Shown: positions 19,129 through 27,120 of the stretch, one piece after another | Numbering within the stretch: the stretch's first letter is position 1 | How the letters are laid out: each line of letters opens with the position of its first letter | Assembly: GCA_023443315.1 (NCBI GenBank) | Contig: JAEZVA010000016.1 | Location: 1 to 38,828 of the forward strand | Source: Bacillota bacterium | GTDB lineage: Bacteria; Bacillota; Clostridia; Oscillospirales; Ruminococcaceae | Direction: 5' to 3' | Length of the DNA stretch: 38,828 bases | The notes under the pieces: model-generated | The model's database searches: none | What the model saw: the letters and a program-made list of their open reading frames with translations, nothing else | What the model was told of the DNA's origin: nothing | Translations under genes and position numbers: made by a program

Positions 19129-19836
19129 TTAATCAAGCGTAACCCCTGTCTCGCGCTCGATTTGCACTATAAACTCTTGTACCTGCCCCGCGAGCGTCTC
19201 GCGGTCTGGCAGTGCAGATGCAAGCAAGCCCTCTGCCTTGTACCGCTCTTTTTTTAAAAGCCGTCTAATATACTCGCGGGACTGCTCGTCCGTACTGCCA
19301 CACAGCCCGCCGAGTGATACCTTGAGCGCATCGGGTGATTGAATCCGCTTGCCTGTATAGTGCGCACAAAGGACGGTGTAGCAGTGCCTACCCACGCATA
19401 CGCCGCGTTCGCCGATGATTTCATACCCGTTTTGGTACAGGTAGCGGCGCAGCTCCTCCGGCTTTGTCATGGGCTGTAGAATTAAACGAATCGATTCGCT
19501 TGTAATCCAGCTACAAGCGTCTAGTATCTTTACAATCAGCTCGCCGCCCATACCGGCAATGACGATATCCTGTGCACCCATTGGAGGAATTGCCGACAAT
19601 CCGTCGGATAGCATCAAGCTGATTTTATCCAAAAGTCCGTACTGCACCACCGTGTCCCGCGCGCGGGTAAGGGGCAAGGAGCCGATGTCACACGCAAACG
19701 CACGGGGGCATACCCCTCTGCCCACAAGATTTGCCGCAAGGTAGCCGTGGTCGGTTCCAATATCCGCAAGCACGCTACCAGGGCGAACCCATTGTGCCAC
19801 TGTGGTAAGCCGTTTATCCAAGACAGGATAGTCCAT
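19129..19836 (-). CDS. trmK: tRNA (adenine22-N1)-methyltransferase
   Basis: This 235-residue Rossmann-fold enzyme transfers a methyl group from S-adenosylmethionine to N1 of A22 in the D-loop of certain tRNAs. The SAM-binding motif LADIGTDHGYLAANLV is at about residues 24-39, and GMGGELIVKIL follows near residue 95. The start is the ATG at 19836 preceded by GGGAGGGGAG; an upstream frame extension would run into the MFS gene and add non-conserved residues. It follows the MFS gene by 23 bp and precedes the nif3-family gene by 34 bp. B. subtilis YqfN is the reference member. Confidence 0.92.
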   Translation of the reverse strand: MDYPVLDKRLTTVAQWVRPGSVLADIGTDHGYLAANLVGRGVCPRAFACDIGSLPLTRARDTVVQYGLLDKISLMLSDGLSAIPPMGAQDIVIAGMGGELIVKILDACSWITSESIRLILQPMTKPEELRRYLYQNGYEIIGERGVCVGRHCYTVLCAHYTGKRIQSPDALKVSLGGLCGSTDEQSREYIRRLLKKERYKAEGLLASALPDRETLAGQVQEFIVQIERETGVTLD

Positions 19837-19859
19837 TGCAACTCCCCTCCCGCTCACGG

Positions 19860-21137
19860 TCAATCCGCCGCAGCTTCTATGTGCTGCTGGTCCGCGTTGA
19901 GCTGCTTGACCGTACGGCTTGCAAGAAACACCGTAATATATTGCGTTGCCGTGAGCGCGCACATCGCCACAAGGTAGCCAATCTGCGTCTGCGGAAACAG
20001 AAGAACGATGACAACGCCAAGACATCTGCCCATACCCAAACTAAAATCCTTAATACCCAAAAACTCGTATTTTGCTTTTGCGCCGTTTTCAGTTCTGCCA
20101 AACAGCGAAAACATAATTGCCGAAATCGGGGTGAGTAAAATGATGTTAAAGAACGCATTGATACCGCTCATTAACATGATGGTGGCGGCACTCAGATTAA
20201 AAAGCAGCAAGCCGCTAGCAACAAACAGCACGGTAACGCCAATTAGCGTCCACCGAATACGGTGGTTGGGGCGCAAAAACCGCGCAATTGTCCAGTTTGC
20301 CAGGATGCTCAACAGCGCGGACAAAAAGGTGTTTAGCCCAATCAGCGCCTCATTTTGCACCACCCCGAACAGCAGTACACTTAGAAAAAACGTAAATGTT
20401 CCCTCGCGCAGCCCTTTGACAAACTCGCACAGCATACAAATCTTCCAAAGCTTGTTGCCACAAACATCGCGTAGGGCAAGCTTAAAATAGGTTTGCTTGG
20501 TTTTGGAGGGGATGGCAGGCACCTTGGACAGATTCAGCACAATGGTGACGATGGCAACCGCGAGCGAGATGCCAAACATCACGTAATACCCCGCCATGCC
20601 CGAAAAGCTGCTGATTACAAGCCCAGAAGCCGCCGGCATTATCAGCGAAACCATGCCGCCCGACATGCCCATCAGCGAAAGACCAACGTCGCGGTTGTTT
20701 TCATCCGAAAACTCGATGAGCATCACATTGTAGGCGATCCAGTACGCGGTGGCGGCAAACGCCGATAGAATGGCGATAATCGGCATGCCCACAGCAAGGG
20801 TTCCCGTGAGCATCAGCGCAAAAAACGTGATGTACATGATAATATACAACAAAATCCCAGTGCGGGATGAAACGCTGGGTGAGGTCTTGCGCATATAGAT
20901 AGCGCCCAGCGGCATAGAAACCGCAAAGCAGAAGAAGAAGATTACGTTGTACCATAGGGTAATCGAGTTGTTCCCCGTAACACGGATGAGCAGGGTGTTA
21001 ATAAAGATGCCGTGTAGGTTTGTAAAGATTAAAAAACAGGTATGTACGCCCGCAAAGGTCATGAACTTTTTCGGCAGCACCGAAGTGCCCAAAGCATCCG
21101 CAACGCGCGACTTAACGATTGAAAAACCACGGTTCAT
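19860..21137 (-). CDS. MFS-family transporter
   Basis: This 425-residue protein has about twelve hydrophobic helices in two halves separated by a polar stretch near residues 205-235 (KVPAIPSKTKQTYFKLALRD). That is the plan of major facilitator transporters. No sugar-porter or drug-efflux signature was recognised, and the substrate is unknown. The ATG at 21137 has AAAGG about 13 bp upstream, rather far, so the start is probable rather than certain. It lies 23 bp ahead of trmK and may be cotranscribed with it from the promoter at 21190-21218. Confidence 0.85.
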   Translation of the reverse strand: MNRGFSIVKSRVADALGTSVLPKKFMTFAGVHTCFLIFTNLHGIFINTLLIRVTGNNSITLWYNVIFFFCFAVSMPLGAIYMRKTSPSVSSRTGILLYIIMYITFFALMLTGTLAVGMPIIAILSAFAATAYWIAYNVMLIEFSDENNRDVGLSLMGMSGGMVSLIMPAASGLVISSFSGMAGYYVMFGISLAVAIVTIVLNLSKVPAIPSKTKQTYFKLALRDVCGNKLWKICMLCEFVKGLREGTFTFFLSVLLFGVVQNEALIGLNTFLSALLSILANWTIARFLRPNHRIRWTLIGVTVLFVASGLLLFNLSAATIMLMSGINAFFNIILLTPISAIMFSLFGRTENGAKAKYEFLGIKDFSLGMGRCLGVVIVLLFPQTQIGYLVAMCALTATQYITVFLASRTVKQLNADQQHIEAAAD

Positions 21138-21189
21138 AGCAGTATTGTGCCTTTCATATTAACAACATTGTGATGCAGATTGGTAACGG

Positions 21190-21218
21190 CTTATAACCGT
21201 GCCGAAAATTATGTGCAA
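21190..21218 (-). promoter_or_regulatory. Possible promoter of the MFS-trmK-nif3 unit
   Basis: On the minus strand TTGCAC (21213-21218), 17 bp and TATAAG (21190-21195) lie 52 bp upstream of the MFS ATG. The -10 matches 5 of 6 and the -35 only the first three bases. Spacing is ideal. Confidence 0.45.
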
Positions 21219-21301
21219 AGCTAAGCCGCCCGATGGCAAACGCCCCGGACGGTAGCCGTACAACACCATTTTTGTGCGCCGTTTAGGCACAAAAGGGAGA
21301 A

Positions 21302-21502
21302 TTAGTTGTTGCCTATAAACTCGTTGATGTCGCCGATTAGACCGTCACAGTCAACGCCGTGAACCATGCACGCCTGTTCGATGCTTTCTCCGCGCGATGC
21401 GGGACAGCCGAGACAATGCATGCCCATGCCCAAAAAGAACTGCGCGGTTTCGGGGTGCACGTCAAGCACCTCACCAATTAGAGACTCTCTTGTTACCATC
21501 AT
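21302..21502 (-). CDS. DUF1858 / hybrid-cluster-associated redox disulfide protein
   Basis: This 66-residue protein matches the small DUF1858 type (hybrid-cluster-protein-associated redox disulfide domain). The core is a CxxC at residues 30 and 33 in MGMHCLGCPAS, preceded by the family pattern IGEVLDVHPETAQFFLGMG. Its partner and reaction are not established. The start is one of two adjacent ATGs (21502 or 21499); GAAAGGA upstream favours 21502. An upstream extension of 29 residues would span its own promoter at 21554-21582 and is rejected. No hybrid cluster protein gene is visible nearby. Confidence 0.88.
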   Translation of the reverse strand: MMVTRESLIGEVLDVHPETAQFFLGMGMHCLGCPASRGESIEQACMVHGVDCDGLIGDINEFIGNN

Positions 21503-21553
21503 CGTTATTTCATTCCTTTCCGCGATAAAGGGACAACCTATCGAATTACTACT

Positions 21554-21582
21554 ATTATAATGTTCCGCCCGCAGCAATGCAA
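21554..21582 (-). promoter_or_regulatory. sigA promoter of the DUF1858 gene
   Basis: On the minus strand TTGCAT (21577-21582), a 17-bp spacer and a perfect TATAAT (21554-21559) lie 52 bp before the chosen ATG. This supports the shorter start of the gene. Confidence 0.7.
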
Positions 21583-21652
21583 TATACAAAGTTTGAATAA
21601 TTGGCTGTTGCTATGTCGGTTGTAAACTTTGTTTAAACATTATCCGTTAAAA

Positions 21653-21681
21653 TTGATAATAAAATATTGGTAATATATAAT
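21653..21681 (+). promoter_or_regulatory. sigA promoter of the adaptor-permease operon
   Basis: TTGATA (21653-21658), a 17-bp AT-rich spacer and TATAAT (21676-21681) form a near-consensus plus-strand promoter. The predicted start is near 21688, giving a leader of about 75 nt that includes the imperfect GC-rich repeat GCCCGGTTTACCCGGGGC. Confidence 0.8.
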
Positions 21682-21760
21682 GGTGGATATCGGTGAGCCC
21701 GGTTTACCCGGGGCATACGAGTTTACATCTATTCGGCATACGTTTTATGAATTGTAGAGG

Positions 21761-22984
21761 ATGAAAGTGGGGGCCTTGCGAGTGGCTAGGGAAAAAGGAA
21801 AGAAACGACATGTTAAGCTGATTGTGTTTTTATCAGTGGTGGCATTGTTAATTGGTAGTTTGGTAGTTTACAACCTGTTTTTTATGGATAAAACCGTGCA
21901 TATCACCGCAGTAACAGTAGCAAAGGGGGACGTGGAGCAGTTCGTTTCGCTCAAGGGCACTGTCGTGTCTTCCGAGCAGGAGGTGCTGTTTGCACCCGCA
22001 CAGGTCACGGTGCATGCGTTGCACGTGGAGAAGGGCGACATTGTACAGGCGGAGGATCTGCTTGCGGAGTTTGATGTGGTGGACCTGAAAAACTCGTACA
22101 ATCAGGCGTCTTTGCAATATGCAAACGCGAAGCTTTCTTATGAGGACGCCCTGCGCAGCAACGAAGAGAACAACGAAAAGGCGCTATTTTATCAGCGTCG
22201 GCTAAGGGATACGCAAGACGAGATTGATTCTCTTAACGAAATCTCGGACGCCGCAGAGATTGCGGAATTAAAAGGCGACATTGCCGAATTTAAGGCGGAG
22301 CGAAAGGCGGCGCTGAACTCGGTTATGAGCGACGAGAAGCTTGCCCAGCTAAAAAACAGCATGAATCTTGCGGGCATCTCGGTGAACTCCTCAAAAAAAT
22401 ACCTTGATGAGGGCAAGGCGGGTATTATGGCGGGGATATCGGGAGTTATTACAGAATTAAACCTCAGTGAAGGCGGTATGACCAGTGGTGCTGCCAGCGT
22501 GGTGATTCAGTCGCTGGAAAATCCCGAAATCAGCCTGTCACTTGGTAAGTATGACCTTGGCAGGATTAAAACGGGGCAGAGCGTAATTATTACAATCGGT
22601 GACGCAGAGTACCCCGGTCACATCTCACACATCGACGCGGTTACCTCCGTTGAAGGCACGAACACGGTGGTAAAGGCAAAGGTTGCGTTTGATATGGTGC
22701 CGGAGAATGTCGTGCTTGGCATAGAGACCGACCTTTCCATCCTAGTTGCAAGCAGACACAATGTGGTTGTTCTTCCGTTTGAGGTGATACGCACCGACCG
22801 CGAGGGCGACTACTGTTTTGTGATAGAAAACGGCTTAAGCAAAAAGGTATATATTGAGCTTGGTATCGGCTCCGACACCCATTCTGAGGTGCTTTCCGGT
22901 TTAGAGGAGGGCGCTGTGGTGGTGTACACCGCCCCAACATCCCTGACCGAGGGCATGCCTGTAACGATTGACTCTCAGGATTAA
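21761..22984 (+). CDS. HlyD/MacA-like membrane fusion (adaptor) protein
   Basis: This 407-residue protein is a membrane-anchored adaptor of the type paired with MacB/FtsX-like exporters. A basic N-terminus and one membrane segment (about residues 19-42) lead to an extracellular part. There a biotinyl-lipoyl-like half motif (VHALHVEKGDIVQAEDLLAE) opens, a helical hairpin spans about 108-215, and beta-barrel and membrane-proximal domains follow (IKTGQSVIITIGDAEYPGHI; LPFEVIRTD). The start is uncertain: ATG at 21761 sits directly on a GAGG, so the GTG at 21767, 6 bp after it, may be the true start. The permease gene follows after 14 bp. Confidence 0.87.
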   Translation: MKVGALRVAREKGKKRHVKLIVFLSVVALLIGSLVVYNLFFMDKTVHITAVTVAKGDVEQFVSLKGTVVSSEQEVLFAPAQVTVHALHVEKGDIVQAEDLLAEFDVVDLKNSYNQASLQYANAKLSYEDALRSNEENNEKALFYQRRLRDTQDEIDSLNEISDAAEIAELKGDIAEFKAERKAALNSVMSDEKLAQLKNSMNLAGISVNSSKKYLDEGKAGIMAGISGVITELNLSEGGMTSGAASVVIQSLENPEISLSLGKYDLGRIKTGQSVIITIGDAEYPGHISHIDAVTSVEGTNTVVKAKVAFDMVPENVVLGIETDLSILVASRHNVVVLPFEVIRTDREGDYCFVIENGLSKKVYIELGIGSDTHSEVLSGLEEGAVVVYTAPTSLTEGMPVTIDSQD

Positions 22985-22998
22985 AGGGGTGTGAGGAT

Positions 22999-24189
22999 TT
23001 GATTTATGAAAATATCCGAATGGCGCTAAAAAGCATCCTGTCAAATAAGGTGCGCTCGCTTTTGACCATGCTTGGCATCATTATCGGCATTGCATCGGTC
23101 ATTATGATTATTTCGATTGGTACCGGCGCGCAGAACAAGCTGATGGGCGAGATTTCGCGCATTGGCAAGGCGGCTGCCTCTGTTTCGGTGGATGCCAAAA
23201 AGGCTGAGGACAGCGATTACCTGACGCTCGAAGACCTCGACGCCATGCAGCAGGCTATTCCGTCTATGGTTGCCGCCACACCCGTTCTTCAGGCCATGGG
23301 GTCGATAGAAGGACGCAGTGAGGATTACGACGCAATATTTATGTGTGGCACCGAACACCTGCCCGAACTATCGGGGGTAGCGTTTACAAGTGGCAGAAAC
23401 TACACCCAAAACGAGTATAAGGAATCGCGCTACGTGTGCTTAGTCGATGAAAGCACGGCACAAAAGCTGTTTGGCAGCACCGATGTGACGGGTCTTTCGG
23501 TAGACGTTACCATCTCTCGCCGCACCGCAACGCTGAAGATTGTGGGCGTGACCGAGAGCAACATGATGTTCCAGGGTGGCGTCTCGATGCTTTACATCCC
23601 CTATACAACATTCACCGCGATTACGGGGCAGACGCCCTCTATCGCCAACGTGTATCTACTGGCACAAAGCGACGAGCAGGTTGACGGCATGTGTGCATCT
23701 GCGCTGAAGATTCTTGAGCGCCGCCACAACAACAGCGGGCAGGATATCTACTCGGCGGAAAGCATGAACCAGTATGTGGATACCCTAAACACCGTGATTA
23801 ACCTGTTTCAAACCTTTGTTGCGGCAGTGGCTGCCATCTCGCTTTTGGTCGGGGGCATTGGTGTTATGAACATCATGCTGGTAGCCGTGACCGAACGCAC
23901 CCGTGAGATTGGCATACGCAAGTCGCTGGGTGCAAGAACCGGCTCGATACTGGCACAGTTCTTAACCGAAAGCGGCATCCTCACCCTGCTGGGCGGCATC
24001 ATCGGCATCATACTTGGCGCGGGTGGTGCGCTGGCTGTCGGTATCCCGCTTGACGTGCAGCCGATATTGTCGCCCCAAACCATCCTGTTCTCGGTAATCT
24101 TCTCCTGCTCGGTGGGCATCTTCTTTGGAATGTACCCCGCAAGAAAGGCGGCAAAGCTAAGACCAATCGACGCGCTGCGCCACGAATAA
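22999..24189 (+). CDS. MacB/FtsX-type ABC transporter permease (no ATPase domain)
   Basis: This 396-residue protein has the four-helix MacB/FtsX layout. Helix 1 is near residues 15-40 (SLLTMLGIIIGIASVIMIIS), followed by a MacB-type periplasmic core domain (about 45-265) and three C-terminal helices. The classic coupling motif RTREIGIRKSLGAR sits between helices 2 and 3. It should export or act on lipids, peptides or drugs with the adjacent adaptor. The start is a TTG at 22999, with AGGGG about 9 bp upstream, giving MIYENIRMALKSILSNKVRS as in relatives. The ATPase normally encoded beside such genes is absent here. Confidence 0.9.
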   Translation: MIYENIRMALKSILSNKVRSLLTMLGIIIGIASVIMIISIGTGAQNKLMGEISRIGKAAASVSVDAKKAEDSDYLTLEDLDAMQQAIPSMVAATPVLQAMGSIEGRSEDYDAIFMCGTEHLPELSGVAFTSGRNYTQNEYKESRYVCLVDESTAQKLFGSTDVTGLSVDVTISRRTATLKIVGVTESNMMFQGGVSMLYIPYTTFTAITGQTPSIANVYLLAQSDEQVDGMCASALKILERRHNNSGQDIYSAESMNQYVDTLNTVINLFQTFVAAVAAISLLVGGIGVMNIMLVAVTERTREIGIRKSLGARTGSILAQFLTESGILTLLGGIIGIILGAGGALAVGIPLDVQPILSPQTILFSVIFSCSVGIFFGMYPARKAAKLRPIDALRHE

Positions 24190-24190
24190 A

Positions 24191-24237
24191 GCAATTGCAA
24201 CAGCCGTGAGAAGTATTCTCACGGCTGTTGCAATTGC
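24191..24237. terminator. Very long perfect hairpin between converging genes
   Basis: Positions 24191-24212 pair perfectly with 24216-24237 (22 bp) around a 3-nt loop. It begins 1 nt after the permease stop and ends 12 nt before the end of the converging hydrolase gene. There is no T tract on either side, so it is not a textbook intrinsic terminator. Its position between two convergent stops suggests shared 3'-end formation or RNA protection. Confidence 0.6.
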
Positions 24238-24249
24238 AGCTAGCTTGTA

Positions 24250-25536
24250 TCAATATGTACCTGCGGCGGTAAAGGGCTTGCCGTCTTTTAAATAGGCATC
24301 AAAGAACTGCAGCATAATGCCGTTTAACGTTTCCAGACAATAGCGTGTGTCTATTGTCGCCTTTCGACCCGAATCAAGTACCCCTGCAAGGATGGGCGAA
24401 ACGAGCGAAAGGTCGGTAAGGCTCATATGCTGCGCGCCATGAAACACCACTTCAAACGACGCGGGTGCCGTAGCCGATACCAGACGGTTCTGAAAGTACT
24501 CCTCATCCTCTGCTAAGATTCCGTTGTCATATAAAAACTGAGAGTAGATGTTTAGGAGCGGGGCGGGATAAGGCTCGGGGTTTACGGTGTACGCGTCGTT
24601 TTCTACCCCTGTCAGCTCGCACATCATCGGCGCGTCGATGTTGATAACAGCACCGATATCCTTCCTTACCCTTGGAACACCCATCGCCGCTGAACCGCCC
24701 AGTGAGTGACCGAATACTCCGATTTTCGTATCGTCTACAAGCTCATACACGCCGCCCTTACTATCGAGTATCGTATCGATAACAAAGCTTAGGTCAGTTA
24801 CGCGAATGTCCATCCACTTTTGAAAGAGCCTGAGGTTTGCTTGTTTGTCGTCGCTTAGATCGGCGTACTCCTGCATGTAGCCGCTGTCGACCATCGTAAC
24901 CTTATTGTTGCTGTCTACCGTGTAATACGAATGGTACGGGTGGTCAATAGAGCAAACCACATAGCCGTTTGCGGCGAGCTGCTCAAACGCGGACAGGTTG
25001 CTGTTTTTGATACCGCAAAAACCGTGCGAGAAAACCACAAGAGGGAACTTGCCCTGCACCCCTTCGGGATACCACAATGCCACATTGACCGACCTGTTTT
25101 CACCCGCGTCGGAGTAGGTTTCGGTGCGGGTTTCGTCCACATAGGTATAGAGGGCGGTTGCAACCTGGTAATCCCCCGAGATCGTCGGTTCTTTGTATTG
25201 CGGAAACAGGACAGCGGGAAGAACGGCTGTCGCAAACAGAACAGTCCCGCCCACCGCTTTCAGGATCGCCCCGCCTTTGCGAAGTGGCTTCTCCGCCTTT
25301 TTACCAACAAGCTCGAAAGTACTAATTATGGATAAGACCAGCAACACAACAAGCAATGTAATCCACCGCGCACCCCATTCAAACACCTGCAATAGAAGCA
25401 GGAGCGACAACACGCCCAGAGCTCCAAACCGCAGAGCGTGCAGGATGGTCTTGTGCCTTGACCCACTAAGTAGACAATACCCCGTATACCCCACCTGCAA
25501 TACGACCGCAATGATTAGTACAATACTACCAGACAT
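24250..25536 (-). CDS. Membrane-anchored alpha/beta hydrolase (PAF-acetylhydrolase-like)
   Basis: This 428-residue protein has three or four N-terminal membrane helices (to about residue 112) and an outward or membrane-associated alpha/beta-hydrolase domain. The nucleophile elbow GHSLGG carries Ser278. Likely partners are an Asp (near 301, IDAPMM) and His370 (FHGAQHMS). SHGF near residue 170 would form the oxyanion hole. The architecture recalls bacterial platelet-activating-factor acetylhydrolase-like esterases, but the substrate is unknown. The start at 25536 follows GGAGGGG; an upstream frame would run back through the promoter. The promoter is embedded in nested palindromes (25547-25611). 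Confidence 0.85.
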   Translation of the reverse strand: MSGSIVLIIAVVLQVGYTGYCLLSGSRHKTILHALRFGALGVLSLLLLLQVFEWGARWITLLVVLLVLSIISTFELVGKKAEKPLRKGGAILKAVGGTVLFATAVLPAVLFPQYKEPTISGDYQVATALYTYVDETRTETYSDAGENRSVNVALWYPEGVQGKFPLVVFSHGFCGIKNSNLSAFEQLAANGYVVCSIDHPYHSYYTVDSNNKVTMVDSGYMQEYADLSDDKQANLRLFQKWMDIRVTDLSFVIDTILDSKGGVYELVDDTKIGVFGHSLGGSAAMGVPRVRKDIGAVINIDAPMMCELTGVENDAYTVNPEPYPAPLLNIYSQFLYDNGILAEDEEYFQNRLVSATAPASFEVVFHGAQHMSLTDLSLVSPILAGVLDSGRKATIDTRYCLETLNGIMLQFFDAYLKDGKPFTAAGTY

Positions 25537-25546
25537 AATAAAAAAC

Positions 25547-25611
25547 CCCTCCGTTTCATTTCTGATGTCAGTATAGGCTTTGCGCCGTGACATCGTCAAC
25601 GAAACAGAGGG
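25547..25611 (-). repeat. Nested inverted repeats around the hydrolase promoter
   Basis: An inner perfect pair GATGTCA/TGACATC lies at 25564-25570 and 25588-25594. An outer pair at 25547-25557 and 25601-25611 matches 10 of 11. Together they enclose the whole promoter at 25570-25599, which is what a repressor or activator site looks like. The outer left arm also covers the ribosome site. Confidence 0.5.
25570..25599 (-). promoter_or_regulatory. Promoter of the alpha/beta hydrolase gene
   Basis: On the minus strand TTGACG (25594-25599), an 18-bp spacer and TATACT (25570-25575) match 5 of 6 at each hexamer. It lies 34 bp upstream of the start codon and is framed by inverted repeats. Confidence 0.65.
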
Positions 25612-25640
25612 TAAGTTGCGTTAAAACGCACTAAGATGCA

Positions 25641-26069
25641 TCACTTCCGGCTTTGCAGCGCCTTTAGCCCTTGGTTCATCTGCTTTGCATCTCGGTTGCC
25701 CAACACCCAACTGATTACGTTGACCGCAAGATAAACGAGAAACACCATCAGCATGAACAACAGCGCGCCGGACAGCTCGGTAAAGTTTCCGTTAAGCCAC
25801 CCAAACACCGTAAGCGTTGTAATTAGCACGGCAAGATGCAGGATTTTTCGTACCATGGTCTGCCGCAGGTTAAGCTCCCTTTTGGAATAGAAGATGAAGG
25901 ACGGCAGCGTGCCGATAATGCCGGCTATCAGCGGCGAGTAAAACGCGTAAAACCCAAGCTCTTCGCCCGGCATCAGCACCGGACCAAAAAGTGCAGAGGC
26001 GACATTCACGCAGGTGGTGATGATGAAAAACTCCATCGCACACTGCTTTAAAAAAACACGAAAGCTCAT
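25641..26069 (-). CDS. DUF3021 membrane protein, partner of LytTR regulator
   Basis: This 142-residue protein has four hydrophobic segments (about residues 12-30, 42-60, 76-91 and 99-121) and a short charged C-terminus. Such DUF3021 proteins are often encoded right after a LytTR regulator and are thought to sense a membrane state or hold the regulator. Here the ATG overlaps the stop of the LytTR gene by 4 bp. The function of the pair is not established by the sequence. Confidence 0.82.
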   Translation of the reverse strand: MSFRVFLKQCAMEFFIITTCVNVASALFGPVLMPGEELGFYAFYSPLIAGIIGTLPSFIFYSKRELNLRQTMVRKILHLAVLITTLTVFGWLNGNFTELSGALLFMLMVFLVYLAVNVISWVLGNRDAKQMNQGLKALQSRK

Positions 26070-26512
26070 ACATTGCCCCCCGTTAAAAACGACTTTAGCT
26101 CCGGAACATACTGGCGGGATATGATGACCTCTTCCCCATTAAACAGCTTTGCCGCAAATCGCCCGTTAAAGATGGGATACACGCTGCTAATCTTCATGAG
26201 GTTTACAACCATCGACTTTGCGCACCGAAAGAAATGCTGCGCGCCGTACGCCGACTCAAACTCATACAGCTTGCATTTGAGCTCAAACGTCTGGTTATGG
26301 GTATACGCAAACACGCGGTTGTCCACCGCCTCCACATAAAAGATATCCTGCAAAAAGATGCGTGTAATCCGCTCGTTCTTGTAGCCCGCCACAGAGCCGT
26401 CGGTAGATTTTATATAGTGCTCGATGCTCCGCACCCGGTCGTTAACCTGATGGCAGCGGATAACCACCTGCTCGGTTTTACTTGCGTCTATTTTTTCTAT
26501 TGTTACGTTCAC
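26066..26512 (-). CDS. LytTR-family DNA-binding regulator
   Basis: This 148-residue protein carries a LytTR DNA-binding domain over about residues 45-145. The conserved core is IFLQDIFYVEAVDNRVFAYT, then FFRCAKSMVVNLMKISSVYP and ISRQYVPELKSFL. There is no receiver domain, so it belongs to the one-component LytTR class. The start is a GTG at 26512 with GAGGTGA upstream. It lies 39 bp behind the GNAT gene and may share its transcript. Its targets are not visible, though such regulators often control a neighbouring transporter and none is here. Confidence 0.9.
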   Translation of the reverse strand: MNVTIEKIDASKTEQVVIRCHQVNDRVRSIEHYIKSTDGSVAGYKNERITRIFLQDIFYVEAVDNRVFAYTHNQTFELKCKLYEFESAYGAQHFFRCAKSMVVNLMKISSVYPIFNGRFAAKLFNGEEVIISRQYVPELKSFLTGGNV

Positions 26513-26551
26513 TTAGTCACCTCGAGTTGCTGTTGTGGGTCATACGTTTAG

Positions 26552-27028
26552 TCACACAGTTTTGCTCACATCGTTGTCTTTCACCATCTGATGATAACAC
26601 AGATAGTGCCCGTTCTCGGTTAGAATACGGTGATATGATAACGGCAGATATCCTCGGTTACGATACATCTCATAGGCAGGCAGTGATGCCGATACCTGTG
26701 CCTCGCTGTATCCCGCAAAAATCGTTTCTTCAAAGGCATCCATCATCCTTGTTCCAAGCCCTCTGCCCTGAAATTGAGGCAGGATGAACAGGCGGCATAT
26801 CTCGTTACCCTTTATGCTCCCCGTTCCTGCATAGTCTCCATCGCATACAATCAAGTAGACCTCTCTTAGCCCGATTGCATAACGAATCCGTTCGGGCGAA
26901 TGGTGCTTTAAAAAGTACTCAACCGCGCCCGCAGGATAGTAGTTTGGATAAACCGCCGAAATGGTTTGATGTACGATGGCGGTGACCAAGGCTTCGTGTT
27001 CCTGCACCGCGAGGATGATGTCTGACAT
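26552..27028 (-). CDS. GNAT-family N-acetyltransferase
   Basis: This 158-residue protein is a GCN5-related acetyltransferase, which transfers acetyl from acetyl-CoA to an amine. The acetyl-CoA-binding loop is seen in LFILPQFQGRGLGTRMMDAF, within an intact beta-alpha core (YLIVCDGDYAGTGSI before it). A late YEMYRNRGYLPLSYHRI segment is typical of the family. The substrate is unknown. The ATG at 27028 follows GGAGGGG at 6 bp; a longer start would only add a poorly supported extension. Confidence 0.88.
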   Translation of the reverse strand: MSDIILAVQEHEALVTAIVHQTISAVYPNYYPAGAVEYFLKHHSPERIRYAIGLREVYLIVCDGDYAGTGSIKGNEICRLFILPQFQGRGLGTRMMDAFEETIFAGYSEAQVSASLPAYEMYRNRGYLPLSYHRILTENGHYLCYHQMVKDNDVSKTV

Positions 27029-27050
27029 AAAACCCCTCCATAACAATGCA

Positions 27051-27090
27051 AGCGGCGTTGCAAAACGCAAACTGTCCTCTTGACGCCGCT
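27051..27090 (-). terminator. Possible weak terminator after the GH3 gene
   Basis: AGCGGCGT (27051-27058) pairs with ACGCCGCT (27083-27090), an 8-bp stem with a 24-nt loop, between the GH3 stop and the GNAT start. No T run follows on the minus strand, so termination is doubtful and the GH3, GNAT and LytTR genes may be partly cotranscribed. Confidence 0.3.
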
Positions 27091-27120
27091 CACACCGTAG
27101 TCAATCTCTCCTAAGTGGGT

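Noticed and set aside
21224..21298. A terminator for the DUF1858 gene
   Set aside because: TTTTGTGC/GCACAAAA and a GC-rich imperfect stem are present, but neither is followed by a T run on the minus strand.
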